Shown: positions 26,675 through 36,096, counted from the first letter of the stretch. The stretch is DNA of 64,000 nucleotides from Stieleria maiorica (GCF_008035925.1 NZ_CP036264.1:9768123-9832122); one strand, 5' to 3'. Program-made: numbers and translations. The notes: generated from the sequence alone by a model not told the origin.

Positions 26675-26979
26675 GGTTGTGATTTTGGGGTAGGATCCGG
26701 TTGACAACGGGATGGGGAATACGGGAGTGCAGCATACATCGGTTCCCGGCGGCTACACCCCGGCGCGGGCGTCGATTCGCGAGAATTTGGGGATCTCCAC
26801 GAGAGCGAGAAATCACGCCGCCACAGCGACCGCCAGTGGTCGCGGCGGTGGATTACATTTAGGGGCTGAGAAAAACGGCATGATCAGCTAAACTACGCGG
26901 CGAGCCAGGACGCAAAGCCGGCCGCTCGTCACCACATTCCACTGCAAACCGATCGCCCAAAACGCTTCGATTCTTTCGC
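26675..26979. promoter_or_regulatory. Divergent intergenic region between the oxidoreductase gene and accD
   Basis: About 305 bases with no gene. It must contain the promoters of both divergent genes. A GC-rich stem 'gaccgccagtggtc' with neighbouring 'ccgcc/ggcgg' (about 26819-26851) is present. I could not identify a convincing promoter pair. Confidence 0.4.
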
Positions 26980-27849
26980 ATGGACACCCTCGAATCTCAG
27001 CCCAATTCTACCATGCCCGAACCTAGCGATTCCCCCCAGGGTCCACCGAAAAAACGGGGCGTTCCAGAAGGATTGTGGCTGAAGTGCCCTGGTTGCGGGA
27101 CCAGTGTTTACAAGAAGGAAGTCGAACAGCGGCTCAACGTGTGCCCCAAGTGCGAGCACCATTTCTACGTCTCGGCGGCCGATCGGATCACCCAGGTGGT
27201 CGACGAAGGCACGTTCGAAGCGATGTACGAACACCTGCAGCCGACCGACCCGCTGGAGTTTTCCGACCGCAAGCGGTACGCCGAACGTCTGGTCGGCGAA
27301 CAGAAGCGAACGGGACTGTCCGACGCCGCGATCACCGGTGTGGGGATGATTCGGGCACGACGCGTCGCATTGGCGGTGACCGACAGCGCGTTCATCATGG
27401 GCAGCATGGGTTCGGTCGTGGGTGAACGTTTGGCCCGGTTGATCGAACACGCGACCGCGCAAGACTTGCCGTTGATCATCATCAGCGCCAGCGGTGGCGG
27501 TGCCCGGATGCACGAAGGCATCCTGTCGCTGATGCAAATGGCCAAGGTCAGCGCCGCGCTGGCACGTTACGACAGCGCGGGCGGCTTGTTCATCAGCGTC
27601 CTGACCAACCCGACGATGGGCGGTGTCGCCGCCAGTTTCGCCTCGCTGGGCGATCTGGTCTTTGCCGAACCCAAAGCCCTGATCGGATTCGCCGGCCCCC
27701 GTACCATCAAAGCAACCATCGGAATCGAATTGCCCGAAGGATTTCAGACCAGCGAGTTCTTGTTGGAGCACGGTTACATCGATCGAATCGTCCCGCGAAA
27801 ACACCTGAAAACTGAAATCGCCCGCGCGATCGACTATTGCGGAAAGTAG
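26980..27849 (+). CDS. accD: Acetyl-CoA carboxylase carboxyltransferase subunit beta
   Basis: A 289-residue protein that, with AccA, transfers the carboxyl group from biotin on AccB to acetyl-CoA, giving malonyl-CoA for fatty acid synthesis in the cytosol. The N-terminal zinc ribbon is present as two CxxC pairs (LKCPGCGTSVYKK and NVCPKCEHHFY, about residues 32-57). The crotonase-fold core carries the oxyanion-hole glycines in SASGGGARMHEGILSLMQMA and the PTMGGVAASFASLGD motif. Length and order are normal for the family. The protein kinase gene begins eight bases after its stop on the same strand. Confidence 0.95.
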   Translation: MDTLESQPNSTMPEPSDSPQGPPKKRGVPEGLWLKCPGCGTSVYKKEVEQRLNVCPKCEHHFYVSAADRITQVVDEGTFEAMYEHLQPTDPLEFSDRKRYAERLVGEQKRTGLSDAAITGVGMIRARRVALAVTDSAFIMGSMGSVVGERLARLIEHATAQDLPLIIISASGGGARMHEGILSLMQMAKVSAALARYDSAGGLFISVLTNPTMGGVAASFASLGDLVFAEPKALIGFAGPRTIKATIGIELPEGFQTSEFLLEHGYIDRIVPRKHLKTEIARAIDYCGK

Positions 27850-27856
27850 GGCCTCC

Positions 27857-28786
27857 ATGGGGATTTTTGATTCCGTCAAATCGATGCTCGGCGGCAGCAG
27901 CAGTGGCAAGAGCACCGGGCGTATTGATATCCAGAAGCGTTTTACGCTCGAGCGGACCGCCTTCACCGGCACGATGGCCAAGTTCGTCGTCGCCAAGGAC
28001 CATGAACATGGCGGCCGCATGGTCGGGATCAAGATTCTTGACCCGGAAAAGGTCGAGTTGTTTGAAAGCCGATTTCGCCACTTGAAAAAACCCTCCGAGG
28101 GCGAGATCGCGCTAAAAATGCATCACCCCAACGTCGTCGAAACCTACGAAGTGGGCGTTTCGACCAAAGGGGAACCGATCCTGATCATGGAGTTCGTCGC
28201 CGGCCCCAGCATGCAAAACATCATCGTCCAGCGGCAAGAACAGCACGTCGCCGGAAAACGGATGATGCTGATGCGTTCGATGTGCGAAGCGCTCAAGTAC
28301 GTGCACAATCAAGGCTTCATTCACCGCGACATTTGCCCCCGCAACTTCATCCTGTTGCCGGAGTCCAAAGACGTCAAACTGATCGACTTCGGATTGACCC
28401 TGCCGGCGACACCACCCTTCATGGTGCCCGGCAATCGCACCGGCACGCCGCTTTACATGTCGCCCGAAATCGTCCGGCGGCGTGCGACCGACAAACGCGT
28501 CGACCTGTTCTCGCTGGGCGTGACGTTCTATTGCTTGATCACCTTCGCCCATCCCTGGCAGGGGGACGTCGTCAGCGGACGGGCCGCACTGCACCACGAC
28601 ACCTCGCCCCCAAAACCGCTGATCGACGTCTGCCCCAACGTCGACCCCTCCCTGGCCCGCAGCGTGATGCAGCTGATGCACCCCAAGGTCGAGGAGCGAA
28701 CCCCGACGATCGAACAGTTCATCCAGCGGATCGCAAAAGTCCAAAGTGTCTACAAAGACGGGGCGCCGAGTCCCGAGTTGAGCTGA
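27857..28786 (+). CDS. Divergent Ser/Thr protein kinase coupled to accD
   Basis: A 309-residue Hanks-type kinase without a membrane segment. It keeps the ATP-anchoring lysine (MVGIKIL), the catalytic Asp and Asn of the loop HRDICPRNF, the DFG motif (LIDFGL) and the APE-like segment (TPLYMSPEIV). Two positions are unusual: the glycine-rich loop is largely lost (ERTAFTGTMAKFVVAKD has no GxGxxG), and the lysine that normally follows HRD-x is cysteine. It may be a weak or specialised kinase, or a binding protein. The eight-base gap from accD implies a shared transcript, which raises the possibility of a link to fatty acid synthesis; that link is inference. Confidence 0.88.
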   Translation: MGIFDSVKSMLGGSSSGKSTGRIDIQKRFTLERTAFTGTMAKFVVAKDHEHGGRMVGIKILDPEKVELFESRFRHLKKPSEGEIALKMHHPNVVETYEVGVSTKGEPILIMEFVAGPSMQNIIVQRQEQHVAGKRMMLMRSMCEALKYVHNQGFIHRDICPRNFILLPESKDVKLIDFGLTLPATPPFMVPGNRTGTPLYMSPEIVRRRATDKRVDLFSLGVTFYCLITFAHPWQGDVVSGRAALHHDTSPPKPLIDVCPNVDPSLARSVMQLMHPKVEERTPTIEQFIQRIAKVQSVYKDGAPSPELS

Positions 28787-28846
28787 CAAGCCGACTCGAA
28801 TCTACTACGCTTTGTCAGCGTCAAATTTTGGGGTTGCGTTTATCGA

Positions 28847-28924
28847 GCGGAAAAGGGGTCAGGTAACAAAAACCAAATGGCCCGAAGGGTGCTTCGCATT
28901 TTTGGTACCTGACCCCTTTTCCGC
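28847..28924. repeat. Long inverted repeat, 'ggggtcaggta' type
   Basis: Arms 'gcggaaaaggggtcaggt' (from 28847) and 'acctgaccccttttccgc' (to 28924) are perfectly complementary; the pairing continues inward through 'aacaaaaa/tttttgg' with one gap. The gap between kinase and speA holds this element and no gene. Elements with this wording are often mobilised by REP-associated tyrosine transposases, but none is encoded in the window. Confidence 0.8.
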
Positions 28925-29032
28925 GGCACCCTAAGTTTAAGCGTTGACGAAGCACTAGTGCTTTGGTGTTGATTCACTTTCCAATCCAGGCCTCGAATCC
29001 AACGAGGCGACTAATGTTGAGGCAATCAAGCG

Positions 29033-31075
29033 TTGAAGCAAGATTCTCGGGATCGCTGGACGATCCAAAATTCGGTAGCAGAGTACGGTGTCGATCGCTG
29101 GGGCGACGGTTATTTCAACGTCTCCGACCAGGGCACGGTGGTCGTTTCCCCCTCGCGAGATGGACAAACGTCAATCGACTTGAAGGCGCTCGTCGACCAG
29201 CTCGGCGACCGTGGACTCAGTCTGCCCATCCTGCTCCGTTTCAACGGCATCTTGCGCGACCGGCTGCACCATCTGCACGATTGCTTTGCCCAGGCGATCG
29301 AAGAGAACGGTTACCAGAACCGCTATCGCTGTGTGTTCCCGATCAAGGTCAATCAACAGCGCGAAGTCGTCCAGCAGATCGTCGCCGAAGGCGCCCCGCT
29401 GGGTTTCGGCGTCGAAGCGGGCAGCAAGCCCGAATTGCTGGCCGCGATCGCGATGAGCGACGCCTCGGTCCCGATCGTCTGCAACGGTTTTAAAGACGAG
29501 GAGTACATCCGTCTGGCGATGATGGCCCAGCGGCTGGGGCGAACCATTTTCCCGGTCGTCGAAAAGGCCAGCGAACTGGATCTGATCTTCCGCGTCGCCT
29601 CGGCCGTGGGCGTGCGACCGACGATCGGCATGCGGGTCAAACTGGCTACCCGCGGCAGCGGCCGATGGCAAGCCAGCGGCGGTTACCGCAGCAAGTTCGG
29701 GCTGACCGTTGCCGAGGTCTTGGCGTCGCTGGATCGCATGATCGAAATGGGTTTTGCCGACTGCTTCCAACTGTTGCACTTTCACGTCGGCAGCCAGATC
29801 GGAAACATTCGGCAGCTGAAGTCGGCGATCCTGGAGGCGGCTCAGATCTACGTCGACCTGCAGCGCCGCGGTGCTGCGATGGGCTACCTGGACGTCGGTG
29901 GCGGATTGGGCGTCGATTACGACGGCACCCAGACCGACAGCCAATCGAGCATGAACTACACGATTCAAGAGTACGCCAACGACGTCGTCTACCACGTGCA
30001 AAGCGTTTGCGACGAAGCCGGCGTCCCGCACCCGCAGCTGATTTCCGAAAGCGGACGTGCCGTCGCCGCCCACCACAGCATCCTGGTGATGGAAACGCTT
30101 GGTGTCACCAAACAAGGCAACACCGAACTGCCAGATTGGGCCAGTTCGCCTGGCAACGGAGGGCCGCCGTCGGAAGGACCGCCGGAAGATTACGAACAAC
30201 CGGTCCGTGACCTGTGGGACGCCTACACCAATCTGACGTCCGACAACATGATGGAGAAGTTCCACGATGCCCAGTTAACACTGGACATGTGCATGAACCT
30301 GTTCAGCGGCGGGTATCTGCCATTGGAACAGCGTGTCGCCGCAGAAAACCTGTACTTTGCCCTCTGCCATCGCGTCCGCGAACTGGCCAAGGCCGAAGGC
30401 GATTTGCCGGCCGAGCTGGAGCATCTCGATCGGATGCTGTCGGACATTTACTTCGTCAACTTTTCGCTGTTTCAATCGATGCCCGATGCCTGGGCGATCG
30501 ACCAGTTGTTCCCGATCATGCCGATCCACCGGCTGGACGAACGACCGACACGACATGCCGTCTTGGGCGACATCACTTGTGACAGTGACGGCAAAGTCGA
30601 TTCGTTTGTCTCGGAAAACGACTGCTGCGATACGCTGCTGCTGCATCCGCCCGAAGACGGCAAACCGTACCAGTTGGCGGTGTTCATGGTCGGGGCCTAT
30701 CAAGAGATTCTCGGCGATCTGCACAACCTGTTCGGCGATACCCACGCGGTGCACGTCGAATGCGAGGGATCGACGGTCAAGATCCGCTCGATCGTCAAGG
30801 GCGACACCGTTTCGGAAGTCCTCGGCTACGTCCAATACGACGACCGCGAATTGCTGGACAACATCGGCCATACGGTCGAAGAAGCGATCGCCCAAGAGCG
30901 AATCGATCACCAGCAAGCCGGCCGAATCGTCGCGGCATTTGAAAAAGCGCTCGCCGGATACACCTACCTGGAAGCGACCGGAAAAGACGCCCCGATGGAG
31001 GACTTCGAAGTGCCGGTGCGATTCGTCGACACCCAAGAGGACACGTCGCCGATCGGGCAGCAAAGCTCGACGTAG
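29033..31075 (+). CDS. speA: Biosynthetic arginine decarboxylase
   Basis: A 680-residue PLP-dependent fold III decarboxylase converting arginine to agmatine, the first step of one putrescine/polyamine route. The PLP lysine lies in CVFPIKVNQQREVV (about residue 104). The barrel motifs LLHFHVGSQIGNIRQLKSAI and LDVGGGLGVDYDG are intact, and the C-terminal beta domain has ENDCCDTLLLHP, with the cysteine contributed across the dimer. Length agrees with the long SpeA family. The only start compatible with an upstream in-frame stop is TTG at 29033, with GAGG about ten bases before it. It is monocistronic by spacing. Confidence 0.95.
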   Translation: MKQDSRDRWTIQNSVAEYGVDRWGDGYFNVSDQGTVVVSPSRDGQTSIDLKALVDQLGDRGLSLPILLRFNGILRDRLHHLHDCFAQAIEENGYQNRYRCVFPIKVNQQREVVQQIVAEGAPLGFGVEAGSKPELLAAIAMSDASVPIVCNGFKDEEYIRLAMMAQRLGRTIFPVVEKASELDLIFRVASAVGVRPTIGMRVKLATRGSGRWQASGGYRSKFGLTVAEVLASLDRMIEMGFADCFQLLHFHVGSQIGNIRQLKSAILEAAQIYVDLQRRGAAMGYLDVGGGLGVDYDGTQTDSQSSMNYTIQEYANDVVYHVQSVCDEAGVPHPQLISESGRAVAAHHSILVMETLGVTKQGNTELPDWASSPGNGGPPSEGPPEDYEQPVRDLWDAYTNLTSDNMMEKFHDAQLTLDMCMNLFSGGYLPLEQRVAAENLYFALCHRVRELAKAEGDLPAELEHLDRMLSDIYFVNFSLFQSMPDAWAIDQLFPIMPIHRLDERPTRHAVLGDITCDSDGKVDSFVSENDCCDTLLLHPPEDGKPYQLAVFMVGAYQEILGDLHNLFGDTHAVHVECEGSTVKIRSIVKGDTVSEVLGYVQYDDRELLDNIGHTVEEAIAQERIDHQQAGRIVAAFEKALAGYTYLEATGKDAPMEDFEVPVRFVDTQEDTSPIGQQSST

Positions 31076-31124
31076 GACATATTGTCTTTCGCAGCTACCT
31101 TCGCCAGAAGGTGGTTCATGACAC

Positions 31125-31472
31125 GAGTGACATCAGCCGATTCGCGCAAGCGTTCGGGCCCCGGCGTCGATGGAGGCCCGTAGGCTGACGCCCAATGCCG
31201 CCTACTCGATGAGCCGACGGCGCTAGCCGCGGGCCTTGGATTGCCATTCGTGACTTGCAAGGCCCGAGGCTAGCGCCTACGGCTCAGCTGGTGATCGAGT
31301 GACATCAGCCGATTCGCGCAAGCGTTCGGGCCCCGGCGTCGATGGAGGCCCGTAGGCTGACGCCCAATGCCGCCTACTCGATGAGCCGACGGCGCTAGCC
31401 GCGGGCCTTGGATTTCCTTTCGAGACTTGTTAGGCCCGAGGCTAGCGCCTACGGCTCAGTTTGTGATCGAAA
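31125..31472. repeat. Tandem pair of 174-base palindromic units
   Basis: Two head-to-tail copies start at 31125 and 31299 with 'gagtgacatcagccgattcg'. Each contains 'ggcccgtaggctgacgcc', 'ggcgctagccgcgggcc' and 'ggcccgaggctagcgcc', which can fold on each other. The copies differ at only a handful of bases, so the duplication is recent. The 459-base gap between speA and mtaB otherwise holds nothing recognised. Confidence 0.85.
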
Positions 31473-31534
31473 GGAACGAGTCGCTTGCGACGTCCGCGTT
31501 CTAGCGAACGCAGCGACGTAAAACGGCGACGTCG

Positions 31535-32839
31535 CTACGCCGAAACGAGCAACCGCTCTTCGTCGGTGCGGGTGACTTTGGCGGTCACCAGATCGCCCGT
31601 CGCGATGCCGGAATCGTCACTGACCCATTCGGCCGGTGCGTAGCGACAGGTGGTTCCGCGTAACAACCGCGCTGGCGACGCGCCGTGATCCAACGTGACC
31701 AGATCACGCTGCGATTCGACCAACACTTGCACGGACTCGCCGACCAGACTGGCAAAGTAGTCTCGGCGAAGTTCCGATTCGAGTTCGGCGAGTTGTTGAA
31801 CGCGTTGGCTCTTCAGATCACCCGGCAATTGGTCGGGCATCTCGGCGGCCGGCGTGCCCCGGCGTGCGCTGAAGGGAAAGGCATGGATTTTGGAGAACCC
31901 GGCGCTGCGACAGGTTTGCAGGGTCTGTTCGAATTCGGCATCGGTTTCGCCGGGGAATCCGACAATGATGTCGGTCGTGATCGCGGGCTTGTTCAGCGCC
32001 GCCTCCAGCTTTCGGCAGCGGTCCAAGAACATCCGTGTGCCCCAGCGCCGGCGCATCCGCCGCAACACCGAGTCGCTTCCCGATTGCAGACACAGATGCA
32101 CGTGAGGCACCAGCCGATCGGAATACTCGGTCATCACGTCGATCAGACTGCGCGTCACCTCGGTCGCTTCGATGCTGGACAAACGGATGCGGAAATCACC
32201 GGGCAACTGGCACAACTGCCGAACCAGATCCGACAGCCGCGTCCATTCTTCGCGCGGTTTGTTGCGATTCCAATCGACGCCATAGTGGCCCAGATGGATG
32301 CCGGTCAACACGACTTCGCGATGGCCGGCGTCGGTCAATCGACGGACTTCGTCGACGATGTGTTGCAGCGGTCGCGACGAGAGTTTTGGCCGCACGTGGG
32401 GAATGATGCAGTAACTGCAACGCAACAAACAACCGTCTTGCACTTTGACGTACGCACGATGCCGTCCGGAAAAACCGTCCAGCCCGGTGGGGACGTCGAC
32501 GACGCCGAACCGCGACATCAGATCGGGCAGCTCGCGTTTGTCGGTCACCACTTCGGCCACCCCGGGAAGCTTGGCAACTTCCTCGGGAGCTCGTGTGGCA
32601 TAACAACCCATCACGACGATCCGAGCGTCGGGGTTGTCGCGGGCCATGCGGCGAATCACTTGCCGGCTTTTGACGTCACCTTGATTGGTCACCGTGCAGG
32701 TGTTGACGATACAGACGTCGGCCTGGTCTCCATCGGCGCAGTCCTGAAAACCGACCCGCTGCAGGCCCTGTCGAACGAGTTCGGTTTCGTACTGATTGAC
32801 TTTGCAGCCCAGGGTGGTGACGCGTAACTTTGCCGACAT
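31535..32839 (-). CDS. mtaB: tRNA (t6A37) C2-methylthiotransferase
   Basis: A 434-residue radical-SAM methylthiotransferase that converts t6A37 of ANN-decoding tRNAs to ms2t6A37. The N-terminal UPF0004 domain has TTLGCKVNQYETELV and NTCTVTNQGD with its cluster cysteines. The radical-SAM cluster motif is DGCLLRCSYCIIPHVR (CxxxCxxC). A TRAM-like tail ends the protein. The 'LGCKVNQYE' wording assigns it to the MtaB branch rather than MiaB or RimO. The ATG is three bases after the stop of the ClpS-like gene, so the two are an operon. Confidence 0.92.
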   Translation of the reverse strand: MSAKLRVTTLGCKVNQYETELVRQGLQRVGFQDCADGDQADVCIVNTCTVTNQGDVKSRQVIRRMARDNPDARIVVMGCYATRAPEEVAKLPGVAEVVTDKRELPDLMSRFGVVDVPTGLDGFSGRHRAYVKVQDGCLLRCSYCIIPHVRPKLSSRPLQHIVDEVRRLTDAGHREVVLTGIHLGHYGVDWNRNKPREEWTRLSDLVRQLCQLPGDFRIRLSSIEATEVTRSLIDVMTEYSDRLVPHVHLCLQSGSDSVLRRMRRRWGTRMFLDRCRKLEAALNKPAITTDIIVGFPGETDAEFEQTLQTCRSAGFSKIHAFPFSARRGTPAAEMPDQLPGDLKSQRVQQLAELESELRRDYFASLVGESVQVLVESQRDLVTLDHGASPARLLRGTTCRYAPAEWVSDDSGIATGDLVTAKVTRTDEERLLVSA

Positions 32840-32842
32840 GCT

Positions 32843-33178
32843 CTAGCTAGCCGGTTCGATGGTCGCACTCATGCTGCCTTTGCAGCGCGGAATCAAATCG
32901 TCTTTGCCATAGGCATGGATTTGGTCGCGTTTCAATTCGGCGTGTTCCATGGTGGTGGTCAGACAAATCGCTTTGCCGGAACAGTCGACTTGGGTCGCGA
33001 TCTCGAATCCTTTTTCGACCGGATATCGAAACAGCTTCCGCATCATCATCACGACGTACTGGTAGCTATGGTCGGAATCATCCCAAAGAATGACGTTGTA
33101 GCGAGGCTGTTTTTTGGGCTTCTTTTGCTGTTCTTTTTCGACGGCCGGTTCGGCAACCATGACTTGCTTGTCTGACAT
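32843..33178 (-). CDS. ClpS-like Clp protease adaptor, divergent
   Basis: A 111-residue protein: a charged N-terminal tail followed by a ClpS fold (YNVILWDDSDHSYQYVVMMM ... SGKAICLTTTMEHAELKRDQ). ClpS delivers N-degron substrates to ClpAP/ClpCP in the cytosol. Compared with the E. coli protein, the substrate-pocket residues differ: the NDD triad reads WDDS, and the pocket histidine before the 'GKAIC' strand is aspartate (QVDCSGKAIC). The C-terminal extension CKGSMSATIEPAS is also not in E. coli ClpS. It may bind different N-termini or another ligand. It is the first gene of an operon with mtaB. Confidence 0.85.
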   Translation of the reverse strand: MSDKQVMVAEPAVEKEQQKKPKKQPRYNVILWDDSDHSYQYVVMMMRKLFRYPVEKGFEIATQVDCSGKAICLTTTMEHAELKRDQIHAYGKDDLIPRCKGSMSATIEPAS

Positions 33179-33336
33179 TTTCGAAAACTGCTCCGTCGTG
33201 GTAACGCTGGGCCAGTGGCGACGCCCACTGTTGTTACGATTGCACGGCCCCTATTGTAGCGCGGTTGTAGAGCCGAAGGCAGACCCGATTTTAACGGTTT
33301 TTCCCACTTTTCACCCCCAGAATCTGAGTCATTGTT

Positions 33337-34758
33337 GTGTCTCCACCCCGCGAAAACGCCGCCCCAGGGCCGCTGGACGATACGTCACTGAACCAGCTGA
33401 TCGAATCCCTTGACGCCGACCGCAACGGGCTTTTAGACGACCTTATCGACTGGTTAAGGATCCCCAGCGTCAGCAGCGACAGCCGTCTGCGCGCAGAAGT
33501 TCGCCGCGCCTGTGATTGGGTCGGCGAGAAATTCGCTGCCGCCGGCTTGTCCGTCGAAACGATCCCGACCCAAGGACATCCGATGGTGGTTGCCCAAACG
33601 GCGCCGGTGGCGGGAGCACCGGTCGTGCTGGTCTACGGCCACTATGACGTCCAGCCCGCCGAACCGCTGGAGGACTGGGTCAGCGGTCCATTCGAACCGA
33701 CGGTGCGCGGCGGCGACCTGTTCGCCCGCGGCGCGACCGATGACAAGGGTCAAGTCCTGACGCACATCCAAAGCGTTTGCCGCTGGTTGTCGGCCGGTCA
33801 CGACTTGCCGCTGCAGATCAAGTTTCTGATCGAAGGCGAGGAGGAAGTCGGCAGCGAAAACCTGGAACGGATGCTGCCGGAGTTGGCCGAGAAACTCGCT
33901 TGCGATTGCGTCGTCATCAGCGACAGCAGCCAGTACGCCGACGGGCAACCGGCAATCACCTATGGATTGCGCGGGATCGCCACGTATGAATTGACCGTCC
34001 GCGGACCGAGCCAGGACCTGCACAGCGGATCGTTCGGCGGAGCGGTGATGAACCCCGCGATCGCGCTTTGCAAAATGCTCTCCTCGATGGTCGACGAAAA
34101 CGGCGTGATCCAAGTTCCGGGCTACTACGATCGGGTGCAGCCGCTGACCGAAGCCGAACGCCAACAATGGGCCCAGCTGCCGCAATCGGACGCAGCGTTC
34201 GCCGCAAGTGTCGGAGTGAAAGAACTGTTCGGGGAACAGGGTTACACGACCGACGAGCGACGTTGGGCGCGACCGACGTTCGACATCAACGGGCTGACAT
34301 CGGGCCATCAAGGCGAAGGCGTCAAGACCATCATCCCGGCGATCGCATCGGCCAAAATCAGTTTTCGACTGGTCGCCGACCAAGACCCCAAGGAACTGAC
34401 CGAGCAATTGAGGCAGCATTTTGACGCCGTCACCCCGACCGGTGTGACCTGGGAATTAGAAACCGATCACGGGGCGCCGGGCATGTTAGCCAAGATCGAC
34501 ACGCCCTTCGCCAAGGCCGCCGAAATCGCCATCGATGCCGCCTTCGGTACCAAGCCGGTGTTCATCCGCGAAGGCGGCTCGATTCCGATCGTGACGCGGT
34601 TTCAAGAGGTGCTCGGCTGCGATTGTCTGCTGCTCGGCTGGGGGCTTTCCGACGATAACACGCATAGCCCCAATGAAAAATTCCGTGTCCAGGATTACCA
34701 TCGCGGCATCCAGGCTTCCACCCGACTTTGGAACGAAATCGCCAAACAAGTGGGATAG
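33337..34758 (+). CDS. M20/M28-type dipeptidase (zinc metallopeptidase)
   Basis: A 473-residue M20 family peptidase of the CNDP-like dipeptidase group. Metal ligands and catalytic residues are visible in order: VYGHYDVQP (His and Asp), ARGATDDKGQV (bridging Asp), LIEGEEEVGSEN (catalytic and ligand Glu) and the late NTHSPNEKF (His). The dimerisation lid sits between them (GPSQDLHSGSFGGAVMNP). It should cleave dipeptides or acylated amino acids in the cytosol. The start is GTG at 33337; no ribosome site is apparent. A 63-base gap separates it from serS on the same strand. Confidence 0.9.
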   Translation: MSPPRENAAPGPLDDTSLNQLIESLDADRNGLLDDLIDWLRIPSVSSDSRLRAEVRRACDWVGEKFAAAGLSVETIPTQGHPMVVAQTAPVAGAPVVLVYGHYDVQPAEPLEDWVSGPFEPTVRGGDLFARGATDDKGQVLTHIQSVCRWLSAGHDLPLQIKFLIEGEEEVGSENLERMLPELAEKLACDCVVISDSSQYADGQPAITYGLRGIATYELTVRGPSQDLHSGSFGGAVMNPAIALCKMLSSMVDENGVIQVPGYYDRVQPLTEAERQQWAQLPQSDAAFAASVGVKELFGEQGYTTDERRWARPTFDINGLTSGHQGEGVKTIIPAIASAKISFRLVADQDPKELTEQLRQHFDAVTPTGVTWELETDHGAPGMLAKIDTPFAKAAEIAIDAAFGTKPVFIREGGSIPIVTRFQEVLGCDCLLLGWGLSDDNTHSPNEKFRVQDYHRGIQASTRLWNEIAKQVG

Positions 34759-34821
34759 GCTTCCAGCCCGTCCCACGAAGATTCTCACAGCGAACGAACC
34801 TTCCCCACCACACAACTCATC

Positions 34822-36096
34822 ATGCTTGATCGGAAATTCATCCTCCAAAATGCTGAACTGGTCCGCGAGAACTGTGAGCGCCGCGGCGTGCCCTGTGACG
34901 TCGATCGCATCGTCGAATTGGACGCCCAACGCGTCACCCAGCTTCAACTCGCCCAAGACCTCAACCGCCAAGCCAACGAGGTCAGCAAGCAGATCCCCAA
35001 GGCATCCGATAACGACCAGCGACAAGAGCTGATCGCCAAGGGACGCGAACTGCGAGAGCAGAAGGACGCCGCCCAAAAACAGTGCGACGAATTGGAAGAC
35101 CAAATCCTGGCCATCCAAACGCTGATCCCCAACCTGACCCACCCCGACGCACCGACCGGTGGCGAGGACGACGCCAAAGAGCTGTCTTTCGGTGCGACGC
35201 CGAAACCGGAATTCGACTTCAAACCGCTCGATCACTTGCAGCTCGGCGAGAAGCACGACCTGTTCGACTTCGAAGGCGGGGCACGGGTCGCCGGTGCCGG
35301 GTTCTATTTCCTTCGCAACGCCGCCGTCCGCTTGGACCTGGCACTGCAACAGTTCGCGATCTCGTTCCTTTCCGATCGAGGCTTCACGCCGGTTTCGACG
35401 CCCGACCTGGCGCTGACCAGCGTGCTGCAGGGAACCGGGTTCAACCCCCGCGGCCCCGAGACCCAGATCTACAGCATCGAAAACACCGAACTGAACCTGG
35501 TCGCCACGGCGGAGATCACGCTGGGCGGGATGATGAGCGATCAGACGCTCGCCGATACCGAATTGCCGATCAAACTGTGCGGGCTGAGTCACTGTTTTCG
35601 CACCGAAGCCGGCGCCGCCGGACGGGCATCCAAGGGACTCTATCGCGTGCATCAATTCACCAAGGTCGAAATGTTCGCGTTCACCCTGCCCGATCAAAGT
35701 GACGCGATGCACGAAGAGATGAAGTCGCTGGAGTGTGAGTTGTTCGACGCCTTGGAAGTCCCCTACCGCGTCGTCGACACCGCCAGCGGCGACCTCGGCG
35801 GCCCGGCCTATCGCAAGTACGACTTGGAAGCCTGGATGCCGGGACGCGGCGACGGCGGCGAGTGGGGCGAGGTGACCAGCACCAGCAACTGCACCGACTA
35901 TCAAGCGCGTCGATTGAACACCCGTTACAAGGTGACCGGCGAAAAAGGCACCAAGTTCCTTCACACGCTCAACGGCACCGCGGTCGCAACCGGACGCGCC
36001 ATGATCGCCGTGATCGAAAACCACCAACGCGCCGACGGCAGCATCGCGGTCCCCAAAGTCCTGCAACCCTGGATGGGCTGCGACGTGATCGGGTGA
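34822..36096 (+). CDS. serS: Serine-tRNA ligase
   Basis: A 424-residue class II aminoacyl-tRNA synthetase charging tRNA-Ser (and tRNA-Sec where present). The N-terminal helical arm (about residues 25-105, rich in Gln, Glu and Lys coiled coil) grips the tRNA long variable arm. Motif 2 appears as CFRTEAGAAGRASKGLYRVH and motif 3 as LNGTAVATGRAMIAVIENHQ. Length and motif order are normal. Confidence 0.96.
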   Translation: MLDRKFILQNAELVRENCERRGVPCDVDRIVELDAQRVTQLQLAQDLNRQANEVSKQIPKASDNDQRQELIAKGRELREQKDAAQKQCDELEDQILAIQTLIPNLTHPDAPTGGEDDAKELSFGATPKPEFDFKPLDHLQLGEKHDLFDFEGGARVAGAGFYFLRNAAVRLDLALQQFAISFLSDRGFTPVSTPDLALTSVLQGTGFNPRGPETQIYSIENTELNLVATAEITLGGMMSDQTLADTELPIKLCGLSHCFRTEAGAAGRASKGLYRVHQFTKVEMFAFTLPDQSDAMHEEMKSLECELFDALEVPYRVVDTASGDLGGPAYRKYDLEAWMPGRGDGGEWGEVTSTSNCTDYQARRLNTRYKVTGEKGTKFLHTLNGTAVATGRAMIAVIENHQRADGSIAVPKVLQPWMGCDVIG

